Assembly: GCA_963735065.1 (NCBI GenBank)
Contig: CAVTJL010000001.1
Coordinates: forward strand, 186,001-250,000
From: CAVTJL01 sp963735065
GTDB lineage: Bacteria; Pseudomonadota; Alphaproteobacteria; Geminicoccales; Geminicoccaceae
DNA length: 64,000 nt
Direction of reading: 5' to 3'
Shown: piece after piece, positions 8,162-18,477 of the stretch
Layout of the letters: every line of letters begins with the position of its first letter
How positions within the stretch are numbered: position 1 is the first letter of the stretch
Notes under the pieces: generated by a model
Told to the model about the DNA's origin: nothing
The model's input: the letters and a program-made list of their open reading frames with translations, nothing else
The model's database searches: none
Made by a program: the position numbers and the translations under genes

Positions 8162-9979
8162 TCAACGGCGCGCTCGCTCGCGGTCGGCGAGCGCCGCGCG
8201 CAGCACGAGACCGGCGCGGGTGAGATTGCCGCGGCGATCGATCAGGCCGCGGCGCACATGGTAGCCGCGGTCGATGTCCATGAAGGTGTCGAGAAAAAGC
8301 CGCAGGCCCGGCCCGGGCGGCGGCATCGCGAGCAGGCGCTCGACAAGGGCGACCGGCCCGTCCGCGTCGGCCGCGTCCGCCGACATGTCCTCGGCGGCCC
8401 AGACGATGTGCAGGACCACACCGACGCCATGGGCGGCGGCGAAGCGCTCGAGCCCGGCGATCAGGGCCGCGCTCACGGCCTCCGCGCGCGCCCGGAAGAC
8501 GAGCCCGGGGCGGCTGACGCCTCCGGGAATCGCCCGGGCCAGCGCCGCGGCGGCGTCCGGATCATCCACCGACTGGCCGACATCGATCCGGTTCTTGCCA
8601 CGCCACGCCGCGTCCGACGTGGCACCGGCCGGGCGCAGCTCGTTCAGGACGACGGCGATGCGCGCGCTCGCGGCACGGTCGGCGACGGCGGCGGCACGGT
8701 CGAGCAGGTCGCCGCGCAGGCCGATGAGCTCGAGCGTGTCGAGCGCCTCGGGTGCGGCACGCAGCGCCGCCTCGAGCCGGGCGTCGGGCGCGCTCGCCGC
8801 GAACGCCGTGAAGCGCATGCCCAGCCTGCCCAGATCCGCCATCCGCGCACGCGTCGCCGACTCCTCCAGATCCTCGAGGGGCACCCGGACGTGGCGGAGG
8901 CCGAGATCGAGCAGCGCCTGGACCGGGTAGTCGTCGCGCACCCGCTTGCGCGCGAAGGCATCGGTCGGAGGATTGAACGGGAAGGCTACGGTCTCGGCCC
9001 AGGGATGGCGGAGATCGACCCCGAAGGGTGCCGTGGCACCCGCCGCGAGATGCCCCGGCACGACCACCCTGCCCGGCTGCTCGGCATAGTCGCGCAGGCG
9101 CACGAACCGCGCGACATGGCCCTTCGCGTGCACGTCGACCAGAAGGAAGCCGAGCTTCTCGGGGTCCTCCCGGCCGTGCTCGGCGAGCGGGGCGACGCGG
9201 AACAGCTCGGCGAAGTCGCGCCGGACGAAGGCGTGCGACGGGACGCCGTAGAAGGCGGTGCGGCCGATCCGGTTGAGGAAGAGATTGTGGACATGGCCGG
9301 TGAGCACCGCCTCGACCGCGAAGCGCTCGAGGAGCCCGAGCAGGCGGCCGCGCACCGGCTGGTCGATATTGTCGTAGTGGCCCGGCTCGTCCGGGGCGGT
9401 GAGAAAGAGCGGGTAGTGGGTGGCGACGAGCAGCCGCCGCCCCCCGGCCCCGGCGAGGCTGGCCTCGAGCCATGCGAGGAGCTCCGCGTCGGCCACGGGG
9501 TCGGCATTCATCGAGGGCGAGTCGAGCAGCACGAGACGGCAGCCGGCGTGATCGACGACCTTGCGCGCCGGACCGGCGACCCTGGTGTAGCGCTTCAGCC
9601 AGTCGAGCCGCACCGCCGCGGCGGGCATCATCGGGTTCGGCTTGTCGCCGATGTCGTGATTGCCCGGCGTGACGTGCAGCGGGCAGCCGAGCCCGTCGAG
9701 CAGGGCCAGCGCCTCGTCCCAAGCAGCGGCGGCGCTGGCCAGCTCCGGCAGCGGGTGAACGATGTCGCCCAGATGCAGCGCGAAGGCGGGGCGGAGCGCC
9801 CGCACCGCGGCCACGGTCAGGCGCAGCCGCCTGTTCGAGCGCGGCTCGTCGGCTCGTGGCGGCTCGACATGGCTGTCGGCGATCACGGCAAAGCTGAACA
9901 GGCGGGGACCCGGATCGTCATGATGACTCAAGGGCTGCGACGCTCCTCGGGATGGACTCCCGAGCCCTAGCAACAGCAT
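8162..9979 (-). CDS. Metallophosphoesterase with a long uncharacterised C-terminal domain
   Basis: A 605-residue protein. Residues about 28-290 form a calcineurin-like phosphoesterase: D35-x-H37 (ADSHVEP), GD at 71-72, GNHD at 106-109, the ATHYP histidine and GHVH. Residues about 330-605 are an unfamiliar domain with repeated strand-helix units (for example VQALLDLGLRHVRVPLED, LDTLELIGLRGD) that suggests a TIM-barrel-like fold. The substrate is unknown. It is transcribed alone, upstream of pyrD on the same strand. Confidence 0.8.
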   Translation of the reverse strand: MLLLGLGSPSRGASQPLSHHDDPGPRLFSFAVIADSHVEPPRADEPRSNRRLRLTVAAVRALRPAFALHLGDIVHPLPELASAAAAWDEALALLDGLGCPLHVTPGNHDIGDKPNPMMPAAAVRLDWLKRYTRVAGPARKVVDHAGCRLVLLDSPSMNADPVADAELLAWLEASLAGAGGRRLLVATHYPLFLTAPDEPGHYDNIDQPVRGRLLGLLERFAVEAVLTGHVHNLFLNRIGRTAFYGVPSHAFVRRDFAELFRVAPLAEHGREDPEKLGFLLVDVHAKGHVARFVRLRDYAEQPGRVVVPGHLAAGATAPFGVDLRHPWAETVAFPFNPPTDAFARKRVRDDYPVQALLDLGLRHVRVPLEDLEESATRARMADLGRLGMRFTAFAASAPDARLEAALRAAPEALDTLELIGLRGDLLDRAAAVADRAASARIAVVLNELRPAGATSDAAWRGKNRIDVGQSVDDPDAAAALARAIPGGVSRPGLVFRARAEAVSAALIAGLERFAAAHGVGVVLHIVWAAEDMSADAADADGPVALVERLLAMPPPGPGLRLFLDTFMDIDRGYHVRRGLIDRRGNLTRAGLVLRAALADRERARR

Positions 9980-10092
9980 CGCCTCCCTGGCAACCCGACC
10001 CTGGCCGAGGGCCCGGGCTGACGGGTCATCACCTCGTCGTCGCCGGCGCGTGGGCCATGCTCGTCACGGCGCGCCGCAAGAGGCGGGCGCGG

Positions 10093-11130
10093 TCACAGAT
10101 CCGCCCCGATGGCATCGGCGAGGCGGGCGTAGCCCTCGCGCTCGAGCAGGGCGTCGAGGTCGCGAAGGAGGCGCCGGACCAGCCCCGGGCCGTCATAGAC
10201 AAACGCCGTGTAGAGCTGGACCGCGGTGGCGCCGGCCCTGATCTTCGCCAGCACATCCTCGGCCGTGGCGATGCCGCCGACGCCGACGAGCGGGAGGCGG
10301 CCGCCGACCTGCCGGGCGAGGCTTCTCAGGCGCCCGGTCGAGGGCTCGAGGAGCGGCCGGCCGCTGAGGCCGCCCGTCTCGGCCGCGTGCGGGGAGCGCA
10401 GGCCGGGTGGGCGGGCGATCGTGGTGTTGCCCATGATGAGGCCGTCGACGCCGCTCTCGACCGCCACGCCCGCGATCGCCTCCAGCTCCTCGTCCTCGAG
10501 ATCGGGCGCCAGCTTCACGAGCAGCGGCTTCTTGCCGGCCGTCGCGGCCAGCCGGCGGCATTCGGCGACGAGGGTCTGCGGTGAGCTCGCGCAGTCGCTC
10601 CGCCTTTTGCAAGGCTCTCAGGCCCGGCGTGTTGGGCGAGGAGATGTTGACCGTCACATAGTCCGCAAGCGGATAGAGCCTCCTCAGCCCCAGCGCGTAG
10701 TCGCCGACCGGGTCGGTGCTGTCCTTGTTGATGCCGATATTGGCGCCGACGATCGAGCCCTGCGGGCGCGGCACCGCGAGCCGTGCTGCCGCGACCTCGA
10801 GGCCGGCATTGTTGAAGCCCATGCGGTTGATCAGCGCCGCATCCTCGGTCAGACGGAACAGACGCGGCTTCTTGTTGCCCGCCTGCGGCCGGGGCGTGAC
10901 CGTGCCGACCTCGAGGAACGAGAAGCCCAGCCGGTGCAGGCCCTTGATCGATCGCGCATCCTTGGAGAAGCCGGCGGCAAGCCCGATCGGGTGGCCGAGC
11001 TTCAGCCCGGCGAGATCGACGGCCAGCCGCGGCGGCGCCTCGGGCCGCGAGAAGGGATAAAGTCCAAAAAGGCGTGGGCGACGCGGTGCGCCGTCTCGGG
11101 CGGCAGCAGCCGGAGCAGGCGAGCGGGCAT
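10093..11130 (-). CDS. pyrD: Dihydroorotate dehydrogenase (quinone), two frameshifts
   Basis: A class 2, membrane-associated enzyme oxidising dihydroorotate to orotate in pyrimidine synthesis. Three reading-frame pieces together give a full-length protein: N-terminus MPARLLRLLPPETAHRVAHAF; middle with GLAAGFSKD, VGTVTPRPQAGN, RMGFNN and ANIGINKDS…VTVNISSPNTPG; and end with KPLLVKLAPDL, GLIMGNTT, GLSGRPL and GVGGI. The first shift lies at about 11054 (a C missing from a CCC run) and the second near 10575 (an extra base). Every FMN-binding and active-site block is present, so the breaks are probably sequence errors. cysQ lies 25 bases upstream on the same strand. Confidence 0.85.
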
Positions 11131-11155
11131 CGCGTCGACCTGAAGCCGCCCGCTC

Positions 11156-11918
<763 letters not shown>

Positions 11919-12196
11919 GGGCGGCTTCCTCGGCGGCAGGTCCAAAGCGTCCCAGGCTCTAGAGAAGCCCGAAGGCCTAGGCAAGCGGGCGGTCGGGATC
12001 GCGCCGACGGCTCCCGGCCGCGCCGGTCTCGGGGAACGGTCACGCCGCGCAGGCCTTTATCCAGTCGGCCGTGGACGGCTTGGATGGTAGCCGCCCGCGA
12101 CGTGATGGCCCTCTGGGTCGTCAGGCTGAGGATGGATGGCTCACCTGCCGGGGCGTAGACCTGATCGAGCCCGGCAGTGCCGCAAGGAGCAGAGAG

Positions 12197-12520
12197 ATGC
12201 CGCTAGACCGCAGCTGGATCGGCAAGATGACGGTGGTGGTCCTGGCCGGCGCGGCGACCGGCCCGGCGAACAGACCCCTCCCCGGCCTCGTGTTCGGCGC
12301 GCCCGCCGCCGACGGGCGCCTCGTCGAGGCCTATGTGCTGGGGCTGCGGCGGCCCGCCAGCATCGTGCGCGGCGTGATCGTGGCGCTGGGGCAACGCGCC
12401 GGCAGGACCACCGGAACCGTCGTCGTGACGGTGGCGGGCTGGCAGCCGCCCGCGGCCTCCACCATCGTCGAATGGCTGGCCAACGCGGAGCCGCCGGTGG
12501 GCCTGCTCATGACGACGTGA
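12197..12520 (+). CDS. Hypothetical protein, 107 residues
   Basis: ATG 12197 follows AAGGAGCAGAGAG. The product has alternating hydrophobic strands (MTVVVLAGAAT, VLGLRRPASIVRGVIVALGQ, TTGTVVVTVAG) and no signal peptide. I do not recognise the family. The ribosome site and amino-acid composition make it a plausible gene. Confidence 0.5.
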   Translation: MPLDRSWIGKMTVVVLAGAATGPANRPLPGLVFGAPAADGRLVEAYVLGLRRPASIVRGVIVALGQRAGRTTGTVVVTVAGWQPPAASTIVEWLANAEPPVGLLMTT

Positions 12521-12608
12521 CCGCGCGAACAGCACCGGCTTTCTCGGGGTCCCTGAGCGGAAGGGCTCGAGAGCGGCCTCATGGCGCTTTGGGCGATGCT
12601 CGGGCGGC

Positions 12609-12899
12609 TCAGCCCTCCGTCCCATGGTCCGGCACAGGCATGGCCAGGATCTCACGCCTGTAGGCCCGACGCCCGAGAAGCCCGACGACCAGCGGCGGCC
12701 CCAGCGTGGTCGCCAGGATGATCGCAAAGCCGGCGACGATGAGGCCGGATGGCGACCCGTCGACATGGGGGGCCATGACCCCGACGGTCGATACCACGAT
12801 CATGAGCCCGACGAGCGCACCCAAAACCGCAGCAATCCGTGCAGCATGGCGGTACCGCTCGCGGACGAGCCAGGCAGTGCTCATCCGGCGCTCCTCCAC
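12609..12899 (-). CDS. Small two-TM membrane protein
   Basis: A 96-residue protein with two membrane helices (about residues 20-42 and 54-74). It is a clear paralogue of the protein at 20589-20855. Both share the pattern W-[LI]-VR-x-RY…RI…GA-x-x-GL-x-IV and, in the second helix, LGP-x-LVV. ATG 12884 (MSTAWLV) is an alternative start. The function is unknown, and the Arg-rich ends suggest both termini are cytoplasmic. Confidence 0.65.
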   Translation of the reverse strand: MEERRMSTAWLVRERYRHAARIAAVLGALVGLMIVVSTVGVMAPHVDGSPSGLIVAGFAIILATTLGPPLVVGLLGRRAYRREILAMPVPDHGTEG

Positions 12900-13212
12900 A
12901 GTTTAGCCTTCCACGTGGTCTCGTCGCTCGGCGTGTCCCATACTATCCTGGCGCGCGGAAGTCGACGACAGATATACACCTTAAGATATCAGGCGGTCGC
13001 GGTGGGCACGAGAGCGCCGCGTTTCGGAGAGGCGGTTCCTCGGGAAGCGCGGGGTGGAGCGGAGGCCGTTCCGTGGTCGCGCCGGCGCAACCTTCCGCGG
13101 CGCCGGATCTTGACCAGGGTATCCGCGCGCCTCAGCTCCGACGCATGGCGAGGCAGGCCTCGATGCCGCCTCGTCCTCGAGCAGGCGCAGGTCCTATCAA
13201 GGAGGAATCGGC
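12900..13212. other. Intergenic region, nothing recognised
   Basis: About 310 bases between the divergently oriented small membrane protein and the OsmC gene. It must contain both promoters. I could not pick out a convincing -35/-10 pair or operator. Confidence 0.5.
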
Positions 13213-13644
13213 ATGAAGATCAAGAGGACAGGGTCGGCCAGCTGGAGCGGCGGGCTCAAGGACGGCCGCGGCAGCATCTCGACCGAGAGCGGGGCGCTCA
13301 AGGAGCATCCCTACGGCTTTGCCAGCCGCTTCGAGGGCCAGCGCGGCACCAATCCCGAGGAGCTGATCGGCGCCGCCCATGCCGGCTGCTTCACGATGGC
13401 GCTCTCGAACATCCTGGGCGAGGCCAACCTCACCGCGGAGAAGATGGACACCACCGCCGCGGTGACGCTCGAGCAGGTCGAGGGCGGCTTTGCCATCACG
13501 GCCGTGCATCTGACGCTCAAGGCCAAGATTCCCGGCGCCGACCAGAAGACCTTCGAGGAGCTGACCGCCAAGGCGAAGGCGGGCTGCCCGGTCTCGAAGC
13601 TCTTCAAGGCCGAGATCACGCTGGACGCCACGCTCGTCGGCTGA
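13213..13644 (+). CDS. OsmC family peroxiredoxin
   Basis: A 143-residue hydroperoxide reductase of the OsmC/Ohr superfamily, closest in style to the OsmC branch (GSASWSGGLKDGRGSISTESGAL, then NPEELIGAAHAGCFTMALS). The two redox cysteines are C59 (HAGCF) and C125 (AGCPVS). It reduces organic peroxides using thiol or dihydrolipoyl donors. AAGGAGGAATC gives a strong ribosome site. Confidence 0.92.
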   Translation: MKIKRTGSASWSGGLKDGRGSISTESGALKEHPYGFASRFEGQRGTNPEELIGAAHAGCFTMALSNILGEANLTAEKMDTTAAVTLEQVEGGFAITAVHLTLKAKIPGADQKTFEELTAKAKAGCPVSKLFKAEITLDATLVG

Positions 13645-13646
13645 GC

Positions 13647-13666
13647 GGCCGGGCTCCCGCCCGGCC
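13647..13666. terminator. Bidirectional terminator-like hairpin
   Basis: GGCCGGGC (13647-13654) and GCCCGGCC (13659-13666) make a perfect 8-bp stem with a TCCC loop, in the 36-base gap between two convergent genes. There is no T-run, but the position and stability support a terminator for both. Confidence 0.45.
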
Positions 13667-13680
13667 CGGCAGCCGGCCTC

Positions 13681-14490
13681 TCAGACGGTCCCGGCCTCCG
13701 CGCGCAGGCGGCGCAGCGAGTCGAGCACGCGGGCCAGCAGATCGGGCCCGCCTGCCGGCATGCCCTCGTCCTGGGCGGTCTCGAGCTCGCGCGCATCGAA
13801 CGCCCAGCGGCGGAGAATGGTCGCCTTCTGCCCGCGCGAGAGATCCTGTCGGGCCAGCACCTGCTCCGGCACGGTGAAGACCGAGGTCGGGTCGAGGAGC
13901 GCACGCTCGAGGTCGCCAGCCTCCGCCACGGCACCCAGATAGTCACTGGCCGAGAGCGCGTGCAGATGCACGTCCTCGGCCGAATGGCGCTTCAGGATCT
14001 CGGACGCCCGCGCCGCGTGCGCGGCATCCCGCGTGTGGACCCAGAGGACGAGCCCGCCCTTGTCGAGCTGGCGCTGGAGATAGTCGGCGTGATGGCCTTC
14101 GAGCATCTTGGCGAGGCCCGAGCCGACGAGGCCGCCGGCGCTGCCGGCAAGTGCCGCAGCCACGAAGGCGCCGGCAAGCGTGCCGCCGGACGCCACCAGG
14201 GCTCCCGCCGCGACCACCGCACCTACGTACATCAGGCCGCCGATGAGCCCGCCTTCGGCGTCGCCGATCGATTCGGTCGAGACGAAGGCGATCCGCGGCA
14301 CGCGCGGGTCGTCCTCGACCTCCGCCACCTTCCGATAGTGATGGCCGAGCTTCTCCTCGACCGCCTTCTCGCCGGCGAGAAGGCTCAGCTCCGCCTGATT
14401 GAAGCCGGAGCTCAGGAGATCGTCGACGGCATCCTCGAGAGAGGCCGTGTCGTGGAAGACGGCAACGGCCTCGCGAATCTCGGTCGGCAT
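13681..14490 (-). CDS. Stress-type protein with glycine-zipper membrane segment
   Basis: A 269-residue protein. The N-terminus (EAVAVFHDTASLEDAVDDLLSSGF) resembles the small 'general stress protein 17M-like' fold. A central Gly/Ala-rich hydrophobic stretch (about residues 80-130) looks like a glycine zipper, and a second short domain follows (LVLWVHTRDAAHAARASEIL). The protein at 57892 shares the two flanking blocks without the zipper. The function is unknown. ATG 14490 is chosen because homology starts just after it. Confidence 0.6.
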   Translation of the reverse strand: MPTEIREAVAVFHDTASLEDAVDDLLSSGFNQAELSLLAGEKAVEEKLGHHYRKVAEVEDDPRVPRIAFVSTESIGDAEGGLIGGLMYVGAVVAAGALVASGGTLAGAFVAAALAGSAGGLVGSGLAKMLEGHHADYLQRQLDKGGLVLWVHTRDAAHAARASEILKRHSAEDVHLHALSASDYLGAVAEAGDLERALLDPTSVFTVPEQVLARQDLSRGQKATILRRWAFDARELETAQDEGMPAGGPDLLARVLDSLRRLRAEAGTV

Positions 14491-14542
14491 GACGGCTGCT
14501 CCAATGCTGCTGCCCTTCGGTCGGGAGAGCGCAACGGGGTCG

Positions 14543-14749
14543 TCACGAGAGCTGCCGGACCTCGCCCGGTGCCAGGTCAGGCGCCGCACCGTCCGGCAAA
14601 GGCCTGGCCTCGATGCTCTCGGCCCGATGCGCCAGCATCATCTCGACCTGGCACAGCGCTGCGGCCTCGCTCGGCGCGTTGACCTCCCAGCGCTGCGTCA
14701 CCTCGGCCTCGTCATCCTTCCAGGAAGTCCTGACCAGCCACAGCGGCAT
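14543..14749 (-). CDS. Small hypothetical protein, 68 residues
   Basis: Starts MPLWLVRTSWKDDEAEVTQRW, with GGTGAGGCGG before the ATG. It is compact, mixed alpha/beta in composition, and has no signal peptide. I do not recognise it. The shortness and the lack of a coupled neighbour keep confidence moderate. Confidence 0.45.
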   Translation of the reverse strand: MPLWLVRTSWKDDEAEVTQRWEVNAPSEAAALCQVEMMLAHRAESIEARPLPDGAAPDLAPGEVRQLS

Positions 14750-15035
14750 CCGCCTCACCCTCGACAAGCCTCGCCCCGAGCGCGCCGCGCGGGTCCCTGC
14801 ACGGCAATCCCGACGGTCCCATCCTGCATGGAATAGGCGAGCGTGCCATTGCGCTGGATCAACAGGAGGGGCGCTCGAGCATCTCCGGGCCGGCTCGCTC
14901 GAGCCCGGCAACGCTTGTGACCAGCCCCGTTGGCGGCTAGGACGCCCGGAAGCATCCATCGCAGCAAGCTGGGGGCGCATGACGCGGCGATGCCGGAGAT
15001 GAGGCGGCCACCCCTCGCCGGGCGGCGCCTTTAGC

Positions 15036-16488
15036 ATGCCCCGGCTGTTGCTCGCCGCCGTCTGGCTCGCCGCGTTCCTGGTGAGCCTCGACTACACCGC
15101 CGTCAACGTCGCCCTGCCCACCTTGGCGGCCGAGCTCGGCGTCGGCACCTCGGCCATCTCCTGGATCGCGCTCGCCTACATGCTCGTCATGGTGGCGCTC
15201 ACCCTGCTGACCGGGCCCGCGATCAAGCGGCTGGGCTATGGTCGGGCGCTCACCTGCGGCCTCGCCGTCTTCGCCCTGGCGTCGCTCGCGAGCGCCCTCG
15301 CCTCGAGCCTGTGGCTGCTCGTCGCCATGCGCGCCGTCCAGGGCATCGGCGCCTCGGTCATGTTCGTGATCGGGCCCGCGCTGATCAGGACGTCGTTCCC
15401 GAAGGAGGCGCAGAGCCGCGCCTTCGCGATCTTCTCCACCGGCCCCACCGCCGGCCTCTGCGCGGGCCCTGCTGTGGGCGGCCAGCTCACCGCCATGTTC
15501 GGCTGGGAGGCGATCTTCGTCTTCAGCCTGTTGATGGCCCTGCTGGCGATCCTGCTCCTGCGCGCCGCCGGAGCGGGCAGCGCCGACACGCCGACCGACA
15601 GGAAGCCGGTCGCCCCGATGCCCAGCGCCGTCAACGCCGCGCTGGCGTTCGCCGGCCTCCTGATGCTGCTGCTGGCGCTCAACCAGGGCCAGGAATGGGG
15701 TTGGCTGTCGCCCGCCGTCATCCTGCTGTTCCTGGCCTCGATCGCGGCCGCCATCGCTCCTCGTGCTGATGGAGCGCGGCGCAGGAACACCGCTCGTCGA
15801 CCGGCGGACGCTGGCGCCGAAGGACTTCGTGACGTCGGCCGCCGTCTTCTTCCCGCTCCTCATCGTCTTCGGCGGCAGCGTCTTCATCGTGCCGTTCTAC
15901 TTCGAGTGGCTGCGCAAGGCCGATGCCGACATGGTCGGGCGCGTCTTGATGGTCCAGCCGATCGCGACCATCGCCGTCTCCACCCTCGCGGGCTTTTTTC
16001 TCGCGGACACCAGCCGGCGCCTGCTGTGCCTCGCCGGCGTCGTGCTGATGGCCGCCGGGGCTGCCCTGCTCGCGCTGGCGGATCGGGACGCGCTCGTGGC
16101 GGTTCCGATGGCGGCGCTCGTCTTGATGGGCGCCGGTGCCGGCCTCTACTATCCGACGCTGATCCAGCTCGGCATGGCCAATGTTCCAGGCGACCTCGCA
16201 CCTTCCGCCTCCAGCCTTCAGGCCACCGTGCGCGTCCTGGCGCAGCTCATCGGCGTCGTTCTGTTCGAGACGATCTTCTCGCAGATCTTTCCGACCGCGC
16301 TGCATGTCGACCTCGCCGCCGCGGCCGAGGGCCCGACGCTCGTCGCGATGCAGGCCGCGTTTCACGCCGTGTTCTGGTGCGCCACCGTCATCGCCTTGGC
16401 GGCCCTGGTGCCGGCGATGATGCTGGGCCGGCCGCCGGGATCGCCCGAGCTGGCGGATGCGCTCGAGGAAGCCGGGGAGAAGGCATGA
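15036..16488 (+). CDS. MFS transporter, DHA2 (EmrB/QacA-like) type, one frameshift
   Basis: A major-facilitator drug/proton antiporter of about 480 residues. The N-terminal helix carries 'FLVSLDYTAVNVALPTL' and the next block 'SAISWIALAYMLVMVALTLLTG', both typical of the 14-helix DHA2 group. Motif C-like Gly/Pro sites (TGPTAGLCAGPAVGG) follow. The frame changes at about 15756, where removing one base joins 'ASIAAAI' to 'LLVLMERGAGTPLVDRR' and restores the protein to its stop at 16488. That stop overlaps the next gene's ATG by 4 bases. Confidence 0.82.
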
Positions 16489-17903
16489 GCGATCACCACA
16501 ATGAGCGCGCGGTGGCGCCCAATCTCTTCGACGTGATCGTCGACCCCGACCTCGTCTTCGTTCTCGTCCTCGCCAACCTGATGTCGCATCGGCTGTGGGA
16601 TCTGCGCGAGCGTCTGATGGCGCCTCCGGCCGATGCCGGAGACCAGGAGGAAAGTGCCGTCGAACGTCTTCAGCAGTCGCTCGACCGGCATTTCGAGCAT
16701 GTGGCACCCGCCCGCGTGGCCGAGATGAACGGCGTCGTGGACCTCGACGCGCTGGCCCTGCGCTACGGCGCCGAGATCGTCGACTATGCGCGCGCCGAGA
16801 TCCTCTCGACCTTCAAGTGGCGTGTGGAGCGCGGCACGATCGAGAAGGACGCGCTCCCCCTCGATCTGATCGAGAGGCGGAAATTCCCCGCCTACACCTA
16901 CGCCACGATCGACGAGGCCCGGGCCAGCCGGCGGCTGCTGCAGCGGCGCAAGCACAAGCCCTACGGCCTGACCTGCTGCCTCGACGAGGCTGCGATCTTC
17001 GCGGCCCTCGTCCTGCCGCTCGCCAGCGCCTCGGCCATCGACATCGCGTTCATCGGCTCGCCCGCGCACTACAGCGTCGTCGCCTGGACGGCCGAAGGCG
17101 CCTGGTGGCTGCACTCCAAGCACGAGCTTCATTCACCTGCCTCCTGGTCCGGCCTCGTGGCCGAGACCTATGCCGGCGACGCCCAGATGGCGTTCGACGA
17201 CCGGCTGCCGGGCTTCGATCGGATCATCACGAGCGCCGGCAGCTTCGTCTTCGCGACCGGGGAGACCTCGATCCCCGCGCCGCAGCTCGACGAGCTCGTG
17301 GCCCGGCTCGATGCCTTCTTCGGGCTCCGTACGGCACAGCTCGACCGCGCCCTCAAGCAGCAGCCAAAGCCCCTGGAGTCCCCGATCGTCGCCTCTCTGG
17401 TGGAGGCCGCAGCATCCGCCGCCGACGCCGGCCAGGTCCGCGAGCGTCTGCGCCGGGCGGCCGTCGACAACCGACACGAGCCCGCCTTGCGCGCGCTTTA
17501 CGCCTACCGCGCGCTCGACGTGCCCGACCCGTCCATCTATCTGCGTGCGGCCCGTCACTCGCTCCGGATCGGCGACCTCCTGCCCCGCACCGCGACGGTC
17601 GAGGAGGCGATGGCCTACGTGGCCGCCATCCCCGGAAGCGAATCGATCTTCGACGACCCGGACCGCATCGCGATGCCCGATGAGACGGTGCGCTTCGCCA
17701 CCGGCACCGACCGCGACAAGGCGCTGCTCCTCCACGTCCTGCTGGAGCACAGCGCCGGCCTCGACGCGGGCGCGCGGGCGGGTCTCGAGACGGTGATGAC
17801 GGACAAAGGCAGCTATGTGAGGAGCGGCAAGCTCTGCATCGACGTCGGGCGGATGGCCGAGGTGCCCGTGGTCGAGGGCGAAACGCTCTATCGTCTCGCC
17901 TGA
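16485..17903 (+). CDS. Uncharacterised protein with transglutaminase-like signature, coupled to the MFS gene
   Basis: A 472-residue protein that I do not recognise. Residues about 160-215 run 'GLTCCLDEAAIFAALVLPL', 'IGSPAHYSVVAWT' and 'GAWWLHSKHELH', a Cys … His … Trp/His spacing reminiscent of transglutaminase-like cysteine enzymes. The C-terminal third is a set of Ala/Arg-rich helices that may be repeats. There is no signal peptide. The ATGA overlap with the transporter implies the two products are made together. Confidence 0.6.
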   Translation: MSDHHNERAVAPNLFDVIVDPDLVFVLVLANLMSHRLWDLRERLMAPPADAGDQEESAVERLQQSLDRHFEHVAPARVAEMNGVVDLDALALRYGAEIVDYARAEILSTFKWRVERGTIEKDALPLDLIERRKFPAYTYATIDEARASRRLLQRRKHKPYGLTCCLDEAAIFAALVLPLASASAIDIAFIGSPAHYSVVAWTAEGAWWLHSKHELHSPASWSGLVAETYAGDAQMAFDDRLPGFDRIITSAGSFVFATGETSIPAPQLDELVARLDAFFGLRTAQLDRALKQQPKPLESPIVASLVEAAASAADAGQVRERLRRAAVDNRHEPALRALYAYRALDVPDPSIYLRAARHSLRIGDLLPRTATVEEAMAYVAAIPGSESIFDDPDRIAMPDETVRFATGTDRDKALLLHVLLEHSAGLDAGARAGLETVMTDKGSYVRSGKLCIDVGRMAEVPVVEGETLYRLA

Positions 17904-18477
17904 TCCCCGCACGCGGCGCTCTCGGTCAGGGCGAGCTTCGCCGCCATCCGCACCTACGGACCGAGCGAGAGGCAACCACGTGGAGCCTGCTCGTGCCGTT
18001 AGGGCATCCATGATGCTCGAGAATGAGGGTTGGCCTGTCGGCGATCGAGCTGCATCGGCCGATCGTGCGCGCGACCGAGCGCGGCAGCTCGATCCCTGAG
18101 GCGGCACGACGCTTCGAGGCGAGTGCCTCGGCCTCAACGTCCTGCGTGTTTCCCCGCGTTCGCTTAATAACCTACCAATACATCCTCAGCCTCGCGAAAA
18201 TGATGCTATGCGGAGACATAGCCGATTGCTATGGTTGTGCGCAGAATGTTCCCGCGATCAACGGTGACGATCTAAGAGCCGTGCGCCCGACGGGATGCCT
18301 CATGATGAGGCGGCGGCGCCGATTTAGGACGGGCACGGCTTATGACACGTGGCCTCGGCCTCGTGGCGATGACTGACCTCTGCTTCTCCTATCGAGGGGC
18401 GGTCCATAACGGCGGTCGCGGCGGCACTGGCAACACCCATTGCCAACTTGTAAATGGTCGGACAGGAGGAGCGGGTG
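17904..18477. other. Intergenic region with an IS630 relic
   Basis: About 570 bases. 18035-18142 is a transposase fragment, listed separately. The part from 18165 to 18300 is AT-richer and contains a short inverted repeat GCTATG/CATAGC (18205-18222). No intact gene is seen. Confidence 0.5.
18035..18142 (+). pseudogene. IS630 transposase N-terminal relic
   Basis: The translation LSAIELHRPIVRATERGSS followed by PEAARRFEASASAS aligns with the N-terminal HTH of the IS630 transposase at 29200-30123 (LSMDLRERIVRAVESGSS, REAARRFEVSASAA). Only the first 35 or so residues remain. Confidence 0.7.

Noticed and set aside
15036..17903. A single 955-codon MFS-enzyme fusion
   Set aside because: The central part is out of frame. 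The MFS gene ends at 16488 and the next starts at 16485 by ATGA overlap.
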